Source: Nipponacmea schrenckii
Lineage: Eukaryota > Mollusca > Gastropoda > Lottiidae
Assembly: GCA_030562195.1 (NCBI GenBank)
Contig: JAUJPP010000005.1
Span: 39,419,106-39,483,105, forward strand
DNA length: 64,000 nt
Direction of reading: 5' to 3'
A program made the translations under genes and the position numbers. The notes beneath the pieces are model-generated. The model was not told the origin of the DNA. It ran no database searches and worked only from the letters and a program-made list of their open reading frames with translations. Of the stretch, positions 40,401-50,400 are shown piece by piece. Numbering within the stretch: position 1 is the first letter of the stretch; each line of letters starts with the position of its first letter.

Positions 40401-40541
40401 GTAAAGGATATATAAGTATAAGAACTATATCATACAGTACAAATCACTGCTGTTTGATAATTATTATAGAATTATAGTACAAAATACAGAATAAAAATAA
40501 ATAAATGTTTACTTAGCCATGCTTTTAGTGGGCGCAGCCAT
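34441..40541 (-). CDS. NOC2L: Nucleolar complex protein 2 homolog, 5' eleven exons (3' part not found)
   Basis: Exons (minus strand): 40513-40541, 39783-39938, 39163-39469, 38612-38731, 38343-38454, 37540-37709, 36897-37007, 36452-36565, 35977-36165, 34989-35128, 34441-34552. All introns are GT-AG, and phases join to 520 uninterrupted codons. Recognisable segments in order are an N-terminal linker; DPEFFKFLQ in exon 3, followed by a long Asp/Glu-rich tract; [65 protein letters not shown]; and [17 protein letters not shown]. These match animal NOC2L throughout. The family works in the nucleolus and nucleoplasm with NOC1 and NOC3 on pre-60S particles; vertebrate NOC2L is also described as a histone-acetylation inhibitor. 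The start ATGGCTGCGCCC follows CCGGTA; a second in-frame ATG lies seven codons on. Family members are roughly 700-750 residues, so about the last 200-230 are missing. The last visible exon ends at GAA with a good GTAAGT donor, so the gene should continue. Confidence 0.93.
34766..34895. mobile_element. Small foldback element in NOC2L intron 10
   Basis: The arms TACTATTTCTGACATTTATT and the complement of the same sequence (AATAAATGTCAGAAATAGTA) face each other across about 45 bases. The arms are nearly perfect, so insertion is probably fairly recent. No coding content. Confidence 0.65.
35169..35609. mobile_element. 441-bp MITE with TTAA target sites (piggyBac-like)
   Basis: The termini AGGGATAATAGGTGTTAGA and TCTAACGCCTATTATCCCT are inverted repeats. 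Both ends are flanked by TTAA (35,165-35,168 and 35,610-35,613), the target duplication of piggyBac-type elements. It is non-coding and sits between NOC2L exons 9 and 10. Confidence 0.75.
35763..35925 (-). mobile_element. SINE copy, reverse orientation, in NOC2L intron 9
   Basis: On the minus strand it carries ATCAGTGATTCAGGTTGGAG, GGGACTGACATAG, the CATTTGGATGGGACAATAAA block and a final GGGTGCAGAAGAGTAGGAC block. These are the same ordered blocks as in the copies at 9.3, 40.0 and 44.1 kb. Confidence 0.7.
37066..37180. mobile_element. Dispersed repeat fragment in NOC2L intron 6
   Basis: TATGGATGAATACTTCTAGA and the adjoining ATAGATAACAACAATTA recur in inverted order at 58,630-58,725, inside NECAP intron 4, which marks a dispersed element. 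Confidence 0.45.
37931..38069. mobile_element. 139-bp MITE with TTA target duplication in NOC2L intron 5
   Basis: The termini ATGTTGGTCTCATAACATTA and TAATACTGAGACCAACAT are inverted repeats continuing inward through GCAATAGATCA and TGATCTATTGC. TTA flanks both sides (37,928-37,930 and 38,070-38,072), consistent with a PIF/Harbinger-type MITE. Confidence 0.75.
40016..40205 (+). mobile_element. SINE copy in NOC2L intron 1
   Basis: Ordered blocks GGTCGGTTTCCC, GTTACAGATGCCGATCTGAG, GGACTGACATG and CATTCAGATGGGACAATAAA are shared with the other copies. The tRNA-like head is missing, so it is 5'-truncated. Confidence 0.65.
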
Positions 40542-40808
40542 TACCGGAAGTAGATTCTTTATATTTCATTGGCTGATAACCATTGTGGCCTTGACCTTTA
40601 CATTGGTAGTCCGACAAGCTCTTTAAAAAGACACGTTCAGATAATCCGCAAAGTCGCATCGTATAATTATTGTAGCCGGTCCCTGGATGAAGTCGAGGTT
40701 ATGTCCCTTTCAACTACAACTCTTGGGTTCGATCTCTCTAACTGTATTGCTTAATACATAAACCCTGTAAAACATTACACAAAATTATTATACAATAAAA
40801 CATCTATA

Positions 40809-40885
40809 ATACACCATAGAATATACAAACACTATATATATATAACAATAAATTACATACAATAATTGTTATATATATGGTGTTT
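40809..40885. repeat. Inverted repeat with AT microsatellite core
   Basis: ACAAACACTATATATATATA pairs with TATATATATGGTGTTTGT across about 30 bases. It may be a MITE relic or a simple hairpin. Confidence 0.55.
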
Positions 40886-40897
40886 GTACTATACTAA

Positions 40898-41029
40898 ACA
40901 ATATCAAAGACTCCTACCATTCTTGCTAAAATAGGTAAAACCAAAGACAATAAAGCATACAGAAAAAATCCAGAATTAATTAGAGTTGTTGAATTGAAAA
41001 GACTTGAATTGTTGAAGGAAGAAAACTAG
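40898..41029 (+). other. Short coding-like frame without a start (43 codons), unassigned
   Basis: The frame after the stop at 40,895 runs to TAG at 41,027 without ATG. It encodes a Lys/Glu/Leu-rich, helix-like peptide ending KRLELLKEEN. The composition looks more protein-like than its surroundings. It could be a terminal exon of an unseen plus-strand gene, a relic of a mobile-element protein, or chance. I do not recognise it. Confidence 0.2.
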
Positions 41030-41280
41030 TGTACGCTCTCCAAAGCTATTGTTGAAAGTGTGGTATCCAATACACACAGTAGCTAGGGTAAGGATGAAGA
41101 CAACTCACCCCAGAGGACAGAGAGACAGGTATATCCCAAGAATAAATATCACCTGGTGTTCACAAGTGATTGGCTTGTACAGTAAAGTAGTTTAGAATAA
41201 GCCTGACGAGCATTCAGCCAGTGAACTGTTTAAAGGGACAGTCACACTTAAGATAAAGTAAACTGTCATATACTATGTCT

Positions 41281-41425
41281 GGGGCATTATTCTTGAAAAC
41301 TTAAACTTAACTCATCTGATTGGTTAATTTCTAAATCTGATTTTTAACCTTTATTATCCAAGCAGATTACTGTATTTCTTAAAATTTGGATTTTATCCTA
41401 CTTACGTTTTTAAGAATAAGCCCCT
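41281..41425. mobile_element. MITE-like foldback element
   Basis: The ends GGGGCATTATTCTTGAAAAC and TTTTTAAGAATAAGCCCC are inverted repeats. Internally it carries GATTACTGTATTTCTTAAAA, shared with copies at 1.35-1.57, 12.8 and 56.7 kb. Confidence 0.65.
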
Positions 41426-42584
41426 TGAATTAAGAATTTCATGCAGATAAATGACATGGCATTGGTAGATGCAAGCGGAATTGCACGCAACGTATGAAAA
41501 ATAATTCTTGGAACCGTTTCGATCATTCACAAGACATGATCAAAAGGCGATATGATTAAATCATGAACTTTTCCTGAGTGTCATTTCGTAATTTCGTATC
41601 TGGATAATAATGATGATAAACACGGACAACCCATGCAAGTTATATATTAAAGTAATTGTCCAGTTATAAATATTTTAGTATGGGTGCTCTGTTTTATGAT
41701 CCCAAGGTGAAACATAAAGTCTTTCGCAGGCGTCGACGACAAGATCCCTATAGATCTGTAAGGGAGCATTGAAGCAGCCGACATTCTTCTGCTATCACTA
41801 CACTCAGTTCCATTAGTTGAATATCACTTTTTACATAAGTTCGCCATCCGTTCGACCAATCATATCTAAGTCTTAAAAACGGAAATTTAGCTCAATGAAA
41901 TTTGAGCCTTAAAATCCAGGTGTGTTCGGACAAGCAATATATCTGCTGGGGCAATTGGATATGGTTGGGCAGTCCATTTTATGTTTTGTTACACAATAAA
42001 GACAAATATAAGGCTTATAAAGATTATTTTTTATTAAAAACTTTTAAAAATTGTTCAGTATATGTTTGATGAGCTACTGTTGCTTGGCGGATAGTGAAAA
42101 TATCAATTATACCACTTCTTCATATATAGGTCTAATGTAATCCATATATCAACCACTGTAAATAAATTAGCAGTAATGACCATTTCAATCTGGAACAACC
42201 TGAAAGGTAATACATACGATAGTCTATTGTAAAATATAGATTGGATTGGTGACATGAATAAATTAACAATAGCATAAACATGTAAACCCCGCCTATATAA
42301 CTATCGTTTATACCTAAATAACAGATTATTCCTGTAAACAATTTTAAACGGCGTCTTACAAAATACAGAATGAACATAAATTTTAAATATTTAAAACTTG
42401 GACAATAAGAGCTCTATTTCATCAGAAGATAAATTAACCTGCTGCCATAAATAACATAACAGAATTCTAAATATTAACCATTCTTGAGAACGTAGAATGT
42501 ATGTTCATTCTAAGACGCAGTATCACATTAAGGTCATTCGGACTGTTTCGAAAAGTACCATGTCTAGTGGCAGCAACTTGGAAT
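41426..42584. other. Intergenic stretch between the Ly6-type gene and NOC2L
   Basis: It probably includes the 3' untranslated region of the Ly6-type gene at its right end. No other exon is supported. Confidence 0.4.
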
Positions 42585-45407
42585 TTATGAAAACAATAGG
42601 AAGCAGACTGACAGGGGGAAAGAGGGTAAAAACCATCTCTATGTAAATTATATATTTTACCTGAACAATGATCTTCATTAGGTCCAGAATAAAAACCATA
42701 TTTACATACACACATATCAGTATGGCACATAGAATTACGAGCTCGACATTCTATATCTTTACTACAAGAGTCTGTCAGCGGTCGCTCTGAAAGTTAAAAA
42801 ACAAAGTGTTAAATATTCTTTTAATGATGCATTGGGAACTATAATAATATTAATAAATTCTTTATTTTACATGGGTCAGAATCAGGGCCAATACACAAGG
42901 ACATGGTCCTGTCTAACAGTTAGCAAGAAAATCTGTATTAGATGGACATATCTAAATTCCTGCGAACACATGAGATGTATCTTAAGAACTAACATTATAT
43001 GGGCAAAACTTAAGGAACTAAGAGTGTCATAATAACGGTATATAGCTTCAGCAGTTAAAACAAGTAACGATCAACTATAATAGCGATAAAAACACCTCAC
43101 ATCGGAGTAAAACTTCTACTATTATGTTTACCTACATATTCTTGAAATCCCAAATACATTCCAACTAAAGTAAGGCAATCACCCTATAACTGTTTTATTC
43201 AGAACCTAAGTTTGAGCTCAAAACGATCTGTTTGAAACGTACAATACATTTATTCCCAGTCAGTACATACTTAACAAACAGGCCTCCTCCGTACTATTGG
43301 GATAAAACTGATCAGCACATCGACAGTATGAGTCTTCACAGAACGAGTTATATAATAAACATTGTTTATCTTCCTGGCAGTGTTCTGACACATCACTTTC
43401 TGTAAATAAATAGAAAATAAAGAGTCGTATTTAAAACTTTATTTCATTATATTTCTGCAATGAATCAACTCAAAATTCAGCAATTATAAAGATACTTGAA
43501 GTAATGGGTGCCGGGAAATATTCGTTGAGAAGAATGTGGGGGGGGGGGTGACAAGTAGGTGTAGCAGCAGGAGGGTAAAATAGGAAGAAGAATGCAAAGA
43601 AGAGGACGGGAAGGAGCAAATTCTATAGGGGTCATTGGTGACATCGATTTCCACCACTTTCACATGCAATCCGACGTCTATGTATCTTGTATTCCACTTA
43701 AAGTAGGCATTTTATAACATCACTAGCGTTCTTTTGATATATAAAGGTAGTTTCGCTAGAGACACAAAATAAAACGCTTTTTAACTGGACTTTGCAAATT
43801 CAGTGTCAGCCAGTGTCAGTGTCCTCTATACACATAAATATCTCTATGATATCTTTATTAATAAAAACTTACTGAGTTTACAAATAGCACCTTTATTGTA
43901 CCTCTTATCTGTACATTGACATACTAATGTAGAATCTTCAACTGACTGACTACAAACCATATCTTCTGTATCTTGAATACAATCTGATTGAGTTTCACAC
44001 AGTTTACCATATCCTGTCCGCACACCTACAATCAATATATCGCACAACTATTTAGTGATGGATTACACTGCTACAATTTAAATGTATACGGGAGCCGCGG
44101 TGACTCATTGAGTTAGACGGTTGCCTGCTAACCTGGTGGTAGAGATGAACTTTCAGATTTTTCAGCCCGGTTTTACCCTGTCAGTGATTCAGGTCGAAGG
44201 GACTGACATGAAAAAAGCGTATAGTCGTTTGGATGGGACAATAACTTAGCACATAAGGTGCAGAAGATTAGGACGTAAAACTCCATTCATTTAATTTTCA
44301 TTTTTTATTTTTATATAAACCAGTGATCCGAACCAAACACCATACTGAAAAAGGTTTATAGATATCTGATATTAAACTCTACTTCAATGCAGCATCACTG
44401 GAATGGGGATGTCATGATGCTCTTACCTGTAGCAAAACCAGCATTACAGAAATCATTGGTACAACATATATTACTCTCTATACATCTAGCACTAGAAGTA
44501 CAGCCCTTTTGTATTGTATTGCTGATTTCATGTATAGAACTATAACATCTATCCTATATGGGAAGAAATCAAAAAAGAGCACTAATTACTGTATATGAAA
44601 GACGAGATCTGTGATTTAAATAATGCTTTTGATTTATCATAGCAACTCTCTATATAATTTGCATTAATGTTATAAATGATCTGAAATAATCAGCATCAAT
44701 TCACCAATTGTTGTTTCCTATTAGCTTGTGCCTCCTTGAGTTGTTTTGAAAGATTCATATTATGTACTTTGACACAATACCAGTATACCAGACAATTCGG
44801 TTTTCAGTTGTAGAGGTTTTGATAGTTGGAACGGCCTGGTATGAGTTTAAGGTATAAACCGAAAGGAACCTTTTCCACAACAGACATTAATGACTAGTAT
44901 AGAAATACTTACATATGAACTTTGACATAAAACCTCAGTTGAGTTCATTAGACAATTGAGATTAGCTTGTTCAGCCGTTTTACCATCTACTCTCGAACAT
45001 TTATAACATTTTAGGCTCTCTGCAAAAAAATAGCAGCTCTCATAGAATTTAATTCTGTACATAGGAATATTTCACATGCCAATCGACATGAATGAAGAAT
45101 TTTATTTCTGTTTCATCTAATGGTCATGAATATTGGAATATTATCTCCCTTGTCTTTCAATATTTACATTGATGCATTGCACCTATAACTGATTAAAACT
45201 TGAACGTAGTCGACTTCATGTAACAAAAGAAGTCTGTAACCCTGCAGGTGATTTTCCAGAAATTAAGATATTTCAGACATGATAATTTTGCTGAAACCGC
45301 TTTTCAACTCCCCAGTTATTTAGTAGACTGAAAATAGTGAAAATAAATTACTTACCAATAGATGGAATGATACTAAAAGTTACCAGAAATAGCAGAAAAC
45401 TGACCAT
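42585..45407 (-). CDS. Secreted Ly6/uPAR-domain protein with three EB/EGF-like modules
   Basis: Exons (minus strand): 45356-45407, 44913-45019, 44427-44553, 43873-44025, 43271-43399, 42661-42786, 42585-42607. Together they give 239 codons including the stop. The start gives a signal peptide (MVSFLLFLVTFSIIPSI). Exons 2 and 3 encode one three-finger domain: LKCYKC at the start, ten cysteines in all, and the terminal signature CCTNDFCN. Exons 4, 5 and 6 each encode one six-cysteine module of the EB or EGF-like kind, with a Cys-X-Cys near the end (CQC, CRC, CVC). Each of these exons is bounded by phase-1 introns and is a multiple of three, as expected of shuffled modules. The last exon follows a strong pyrimidine tract and adds only VCFLLFS. 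If that junction is not used, the frame of exon 6 reads on to a stop at 42,467. No convincing GPI or membrane anchor is seen, so secretion is most likely. Ligand and function are unknown. Confidence 0.78.
42930..42985 (+). repeat. Solitary fragment of the 24.6-kb array unit
   Basis: CTGTATTAGATGGACATATC and the following CTAAATTCCTGCG match the middle of the unit of the array at 24.65-25.33 kb. It lies in an intron of the Ly6-type gene. Confidence 0.5.
44090..44298 (+). mobile_element. Full-length-looking tRNA-derived SINE
   Basis: The head GGGAGCCGCGGTGACTCATT, then GAGTTAGACGG and CTGCTAACC, resembles a tRNA 5' half with an A-box-like element. The body holds GTCAGTGATTCAGGTCGAAG, GGACTGACATG, GTCGTTTGGATGGGACAATA and GGTGCAGAAGATTAGGAC, with a T-rich tail. 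It is the best reference copy of the family in this window and lies in the intron between exons 3 and 4 of the Ly6-type gene. Confidence 0.75.
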
Positions 45408-45607
45408 GATGTCTGATAGTCTATACCTGAACTGTCACTGCTCAGTAATGGCTGACCCTTGTTGGTGGTCTTCACTTTGTTCCCACACCCTTAACCACGC
45501 GTTACCTGTATAGTTAATTACAATATCTAATCAAAACTTAATTAAGATATGTAACTCGATATCTAGTATATCTTCTAACCTTTTGTTACCATACTCAAAT
45601 TTCCTAC

Positions 45608-46383
45608 ACAAATAGTATAATTTATGAAAATAAACGAATCCGCGAAAATTGACAATTTCTGAATACCGAAACAGTGGTTAAGGACATGTAAACATAAGAA
45701 GGCTCCAGTTCCATTTCAATAAGAACAATCAAAAATCTCCCTTGACAAAAATACACAGATTAGCGAAGAATGACCAATGCAAGACAAGCCTTCAAGCCAT
45801 TGGCCCCACATTACAATTAGGATCAACGTTGTTCTAAAATTAATTATTAGGTTAAATAGCTTTAAATTTGGTTGGAATATGAAACTCTCTTGGCTGATGA
45901 CGCGTTTAAATTCTGCCAGTTCATCCACTACCATAAGGAATATGGGTATGGTTTTATGGTTTTCAACAAAAAGTCTTCAAAAATCCAAAATACACAAATA
46001 CTAGTGGTATAATTAATTGTGAAAATAAACGAATCCTCGAATGTCGATTTCTAAATACCGAAAAAATGGTTAAGGACTTGTAAACATAAGATGGCTCCAG
46101 TTCCATTTCAATTGAAAATCTCCCTTGAAATAAATAAAATAAAAACAGATCATCGAAGAATGACCAAAGCAAGACAAGCCTTCATGCCAATGGCCCCCAT
46201 ACAGGTCGGATCGAAATTTTCTTAAATCCATTATTATATTAAATATCTTGGGCTAAATATGGTTGGAATATGAAGCTCACTTGGCTGATGACGCGTTTAA
46301 ATTCTGCCAGTTCATCCACTACCATAAGGCATATGGGTATGGTTTTATGGTTTTCAGCAAAAAGTCTTAAAAAAATCAAAATC
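45608..46383. repeat. Direct duplication of about 393 bp
   Basis: The blocks starting near 45,608 and 46,002 share long runs in order: AATAAACGAATCC, GGCTCCAGTTCCATTTCAAT, GAATGACCAA, GATGACGCGTTTAAATTCTG and CAGTTCATCCACTACCATAA. A third, more diverged copy lies near 48,600-48,830 in transporter intron 2 (GTTTAAATTCTGACAGTTCA). The frames in this region come from the duplication. Confidence 0.8.
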
Positions 46384-47490
46384 TACTAAAGACATTTTTA
46401 TAATATTTCTTCTGCATTTGAAACCTGAAAGGGTGTTTATAGGTTTGATGCTGTGGCGCTACTTATCATTAGTAAAAATAGTATTACACTTTGATAAACC
46501 GTGTTCATTCATAAAACGATTCATTTAAATTCATTAATAAGTTCTCAGCCTTCAGTTTTTTTGTAAATTTTTGTAAACAATGGTATTTCACTAAGATTTA
46601 ATTTGTCTGTAAAGGTCTTATTGGTGAAGCATAAAGCTTTGTACCATTCCTAAGAAACTAATTATGTATATAAATAGGTTAAATATCGCTTTAGTCTATT
46701 AGAAATCAAGCATTTACCAACTAACAATGGAAACTAGTGCATAGGCATAGAAATCATAACTTTCTTACATAGAAACATTCATTTTCTTTTGTTAGTATTC
46801 AAATTTGAACAGAATCAATTTTTAACTCGGTATATCAATCGATTTGAAACATGTTGGCCACATTGTTCATTTAACTTTTAGACAAGTCATCTGTAAGTCG
46901 GTTTTAACTCAACTAATGTTAGATATCTTAAAAAAATTTGGAATTTTTAATTCATACGAGTTTTGTATCGGAACTGTAATGTTTTTCATAATTAACCGTG
47001 AGTTTGTGTTTATATAAGGAATCGTGGTTGTAAGCTTGTAATCGTGTATAATTATGAAATTACCAAAATCCTCGTATTTCATATTGGACTACGTTTCGGA
47101 ACTTGCGGATTGGAAAACTTGCATGTGTAGTTCTCTGGACATTGACAACGTAACGCGAAGGACTTGTAGGTCTTTCTGGTGAAATATTGGATTATTTAAT
47201 TTGGCATTTTCAAGTATGCAACAATATCAACATTCCCATATACATGTTTAAATACAGTAAGGTTATTTATATTTAGCTCGTTAATTACTTTCCGATTTGT
47301 CTCTTTTCCACTTTAAATTTTTTTTTATCGAGAAATGAATTTGATAGATATGTATTCGAAATAAATCAAAACCAAAACTTGCATTGATTCCAATGCACAT
47401 ATGTTCAACTTTCAGATTAAAAACACATTTAACCAGACGTTCGATAACACTCTTTTGCATGGTTTTGTGTAATTTTAACACAGTTTAAAG
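46384..47490. promoter_or_regulatory. Upstream region of the transporter gene
   Basis: No exon found. It separates the divergently oriented Ly6-type gene and the transporter-like gene and should hold the latter's promoter. A TATATAAG sequence lies near 47,012, too far to assign with confidence. Confidence 0.3.
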
Positions 47491-50400
47491 ATGCCATGTT
47501 GTAATAAAAATAGGGGCGATCGTAGAAAAGCCGGATTTGGAGAAGGTCTTTGGTGGTCGGAAGAAGTTTTAGCCGTGGGTCATGGCGGAGGAGGAGGGGG
47601 TTGTGGAGGGGCTGACGGTGGTGGAGGTGGCCATGGGAACCCTGGAAAACCCCAGGGTGTCCCGGAACCTGTAGTTGATAACAGTAAACCAACTACCTCA
47701 ACAGAGGAGACAGATGCTGTACCAGAACCACCAGCACCTGTTATAGTTGATATACCAGATAAAGTACCAACCAAACCAACCTCAGTAGGATATAATACTT
47801 TTGATAACCATGACTCAGAGAATGATAGACTTGTATTAATTCCCTTTGAACGAAAGAAAAAATGTTTCTGTCGTTGCTCTTTGACATTTTTAGTGATGGT
47901 TTCCGGGTTTTTGTTTGGGTATGACACGGGTGTTGTCTCGGGTTCCATGCTTCTAATACAACCGTATTTTCACCTCAGTATGCTCTGGGCTCAGGTGATA
48001 GTAAGTGCTACAGTCGGTACGGCAGCTCTAACATCCTCCGTGGCTGAATTTGTTGCTGATTTTGTAGGACGAAAAGTGGTCATTGCTTTTGCAGCTGTAT
48101 TGTTTACTACAGGAGCGATCGTGATGGGTGAAGCCGAAACTATTCTTGTGATAATAGTCGGTAGAGTTATAGTAGGCTTTGCTATGGGTAAATATTGTTT
48201 TTATTCATTCTTTAATATATCAAACTTTTCAGGGTCATATCGAATCGTCTTGTAGTATTTTAAATTTCAATTATTAGGATAACTAAAATCTCTCTTGTCT
48301 ATTCATTTCGACCAACTTTTATTTTGTTGTGTTTAGCAAAAGAGAAACTCAACGCATAGTGTTGAAATTGTACATCTTTAGCCGCTGAATACTTTATTTT
48401 ATATTTTAGGGTTGAGTACTGTGGTAGTTGTATTATATGTAAAGGAATCGGCGTTGGCCAGTAGATTAAAATGGCTATTGGGGTGGTTACAGTTGATGTA
48501 TACAATTGGTAACATGATCTCTAATTTTCTTACTATGGTGTTACATTACCTTGGCGATGTCATGGTGTGGCAGTAAGTACAATACATTCATTCCATGATA
48601 TTGGGACGTATAGGAGAATAACCAAAGCAAGACCAACCTCAATGCCATTTTACATTACAGATATTATATTTTACTCAGAGATAAAATTCATAATTATGTT
48701 AGCTAGCTCATTATCTCACATAGGTCACAAAACGTTTAAATTCTGACAGTTCATCCATTACCAAAGAGACGATGCCAGGGAAAACATAATTCTTAAGAGT
48801 AAGAAGACCTAGCAAAAACATCAATTAGTATTTTTATCATTACACCATGTCTAGAACAATCTCATTATATGCATCATACCGACAATTCTGCAATAAGTGA
48901 TTAGGTTGCTTAAAAAGTTTTTTAGAAAATGCTCACTATTCAACAGAAGGCACTGGCACAGGTTTAAAGTTATAGCTAAAAAATGTTTTCATGTTAAATT
49001 TAAATGAATTAAAATCAAAGAAGAAAATTCATATATGATTATCATTCCTGGTCTAAGATTTTGAGGTTCTAAATTCGTGCTTTACAATCATAGAGATCTG
49101 AATGTTTAATTGTAGATATCTTCTCGGATTTGGAGCCATTCCATCAATACTACAGTTTATAGCTATTATTTTACTACCAGAGTCACCTAGGTGGCTAATG
49201 GAATGTGACGATGAACAGGGGGCTAGGGAGAGTTTAATGTTATTACGTGGTACCGACCAGGTTGGAGACGAGTTAGAAACTATCAGATTAGACGTAGAAG
49301 AAGAAAGAAATGAGTTAGATAAAGGTAAGGACTTATGGAAAGCTTCAGGTGGCACTGTGCTTGTAGTTATGGCTCAGCTCCGCGCGTTTATTTTACATGA
49401 ACTTTATTGACTAGATCACTTGAATCGGAATTGTATATAAATACCTTCTCTTGAATCGGAATTATACAAATGCAGCTAAATTGAACGAAGAAGAGTTGGG
49501 AATCTTCAGTTTACAATCCAATGTGTACCAAGACCTTTACATAGCGAAACAGAGCTAACTAATCATAAATAACCAGCGAACTGATAAGGTTTAATTCGTG
49601 TTAGGAGTCCAATTGCCAAAGCACAACCATGTATATCTTATGACAATAGTATTGGCTTGTCAGGACAAAGTTGTCGAATAGCAGGTATTCTACAGTAGAT
49701 ATCGCTTTTACTATAATAATTTTAGATAACGCTAAAAATATTCCATTATTTTTTATTTCTTTATTATTAAATAACTGCGATTTCTGTGATGAATAAAACT
49801 CAAACTTGTCTTTCTTTTTATATAAAAAAATATCACCATTCGTCGATAAAACTGAAAAAACCTTCGACGGGTCTTCGGAGCTTTGCATTTTTTCGACTTA
49901 TGGTGATAATTTTGATAACAAGAAGGACTTGTCTTAGATTCTCTATTGATATATATAGTATTTTATTGTAACATTATAGATGATAGTGACGATACGTGGG
50001 ATATATTAGGTGATATTATAGAGGAAGTAGGAGATGGTTAGTGTTTTATTTGGTTAGTTTATCTCGGGAATTTTATACGGATCTAGTGATACTTAATGTA
50101 TTGTTGCAAATAATCTTGCAAACATATAATTTTAACTTTTGAAATATATGCATTGTTGTCATTTTTTTTTCATAATAGAAGTATTCCAAACAAAATGTAG
50201 TTTCTGTGTACATTTTGTTAAAAATTCAAAATCACTAAAAATCCATAAATTACAACGACAAAAACCAAATTACGTGTACATGTATATGATTTGACTTTGA
50301 CATGGTATCTGTTACAGAGCTACTGTCCGATTCTGATGGAGATGGTACGAACCCAAGAAGTTCCAAAGCTGGTTTGAATAAGGACAGTGACACAAAACAG

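Noticed and set aside
45716..46172. Overlapping frames on both strands upstream of the Ly6-type gene
   Set aside because: They lie in the 393-bp duplication and differ between the copies.
47580..47948. 122-codon minus-strand frame with a Pro-rich end
   Set aside because: Antisense of transporter exon 1; the Pro-rich part is the complement of the Gly-rich N-terminus.
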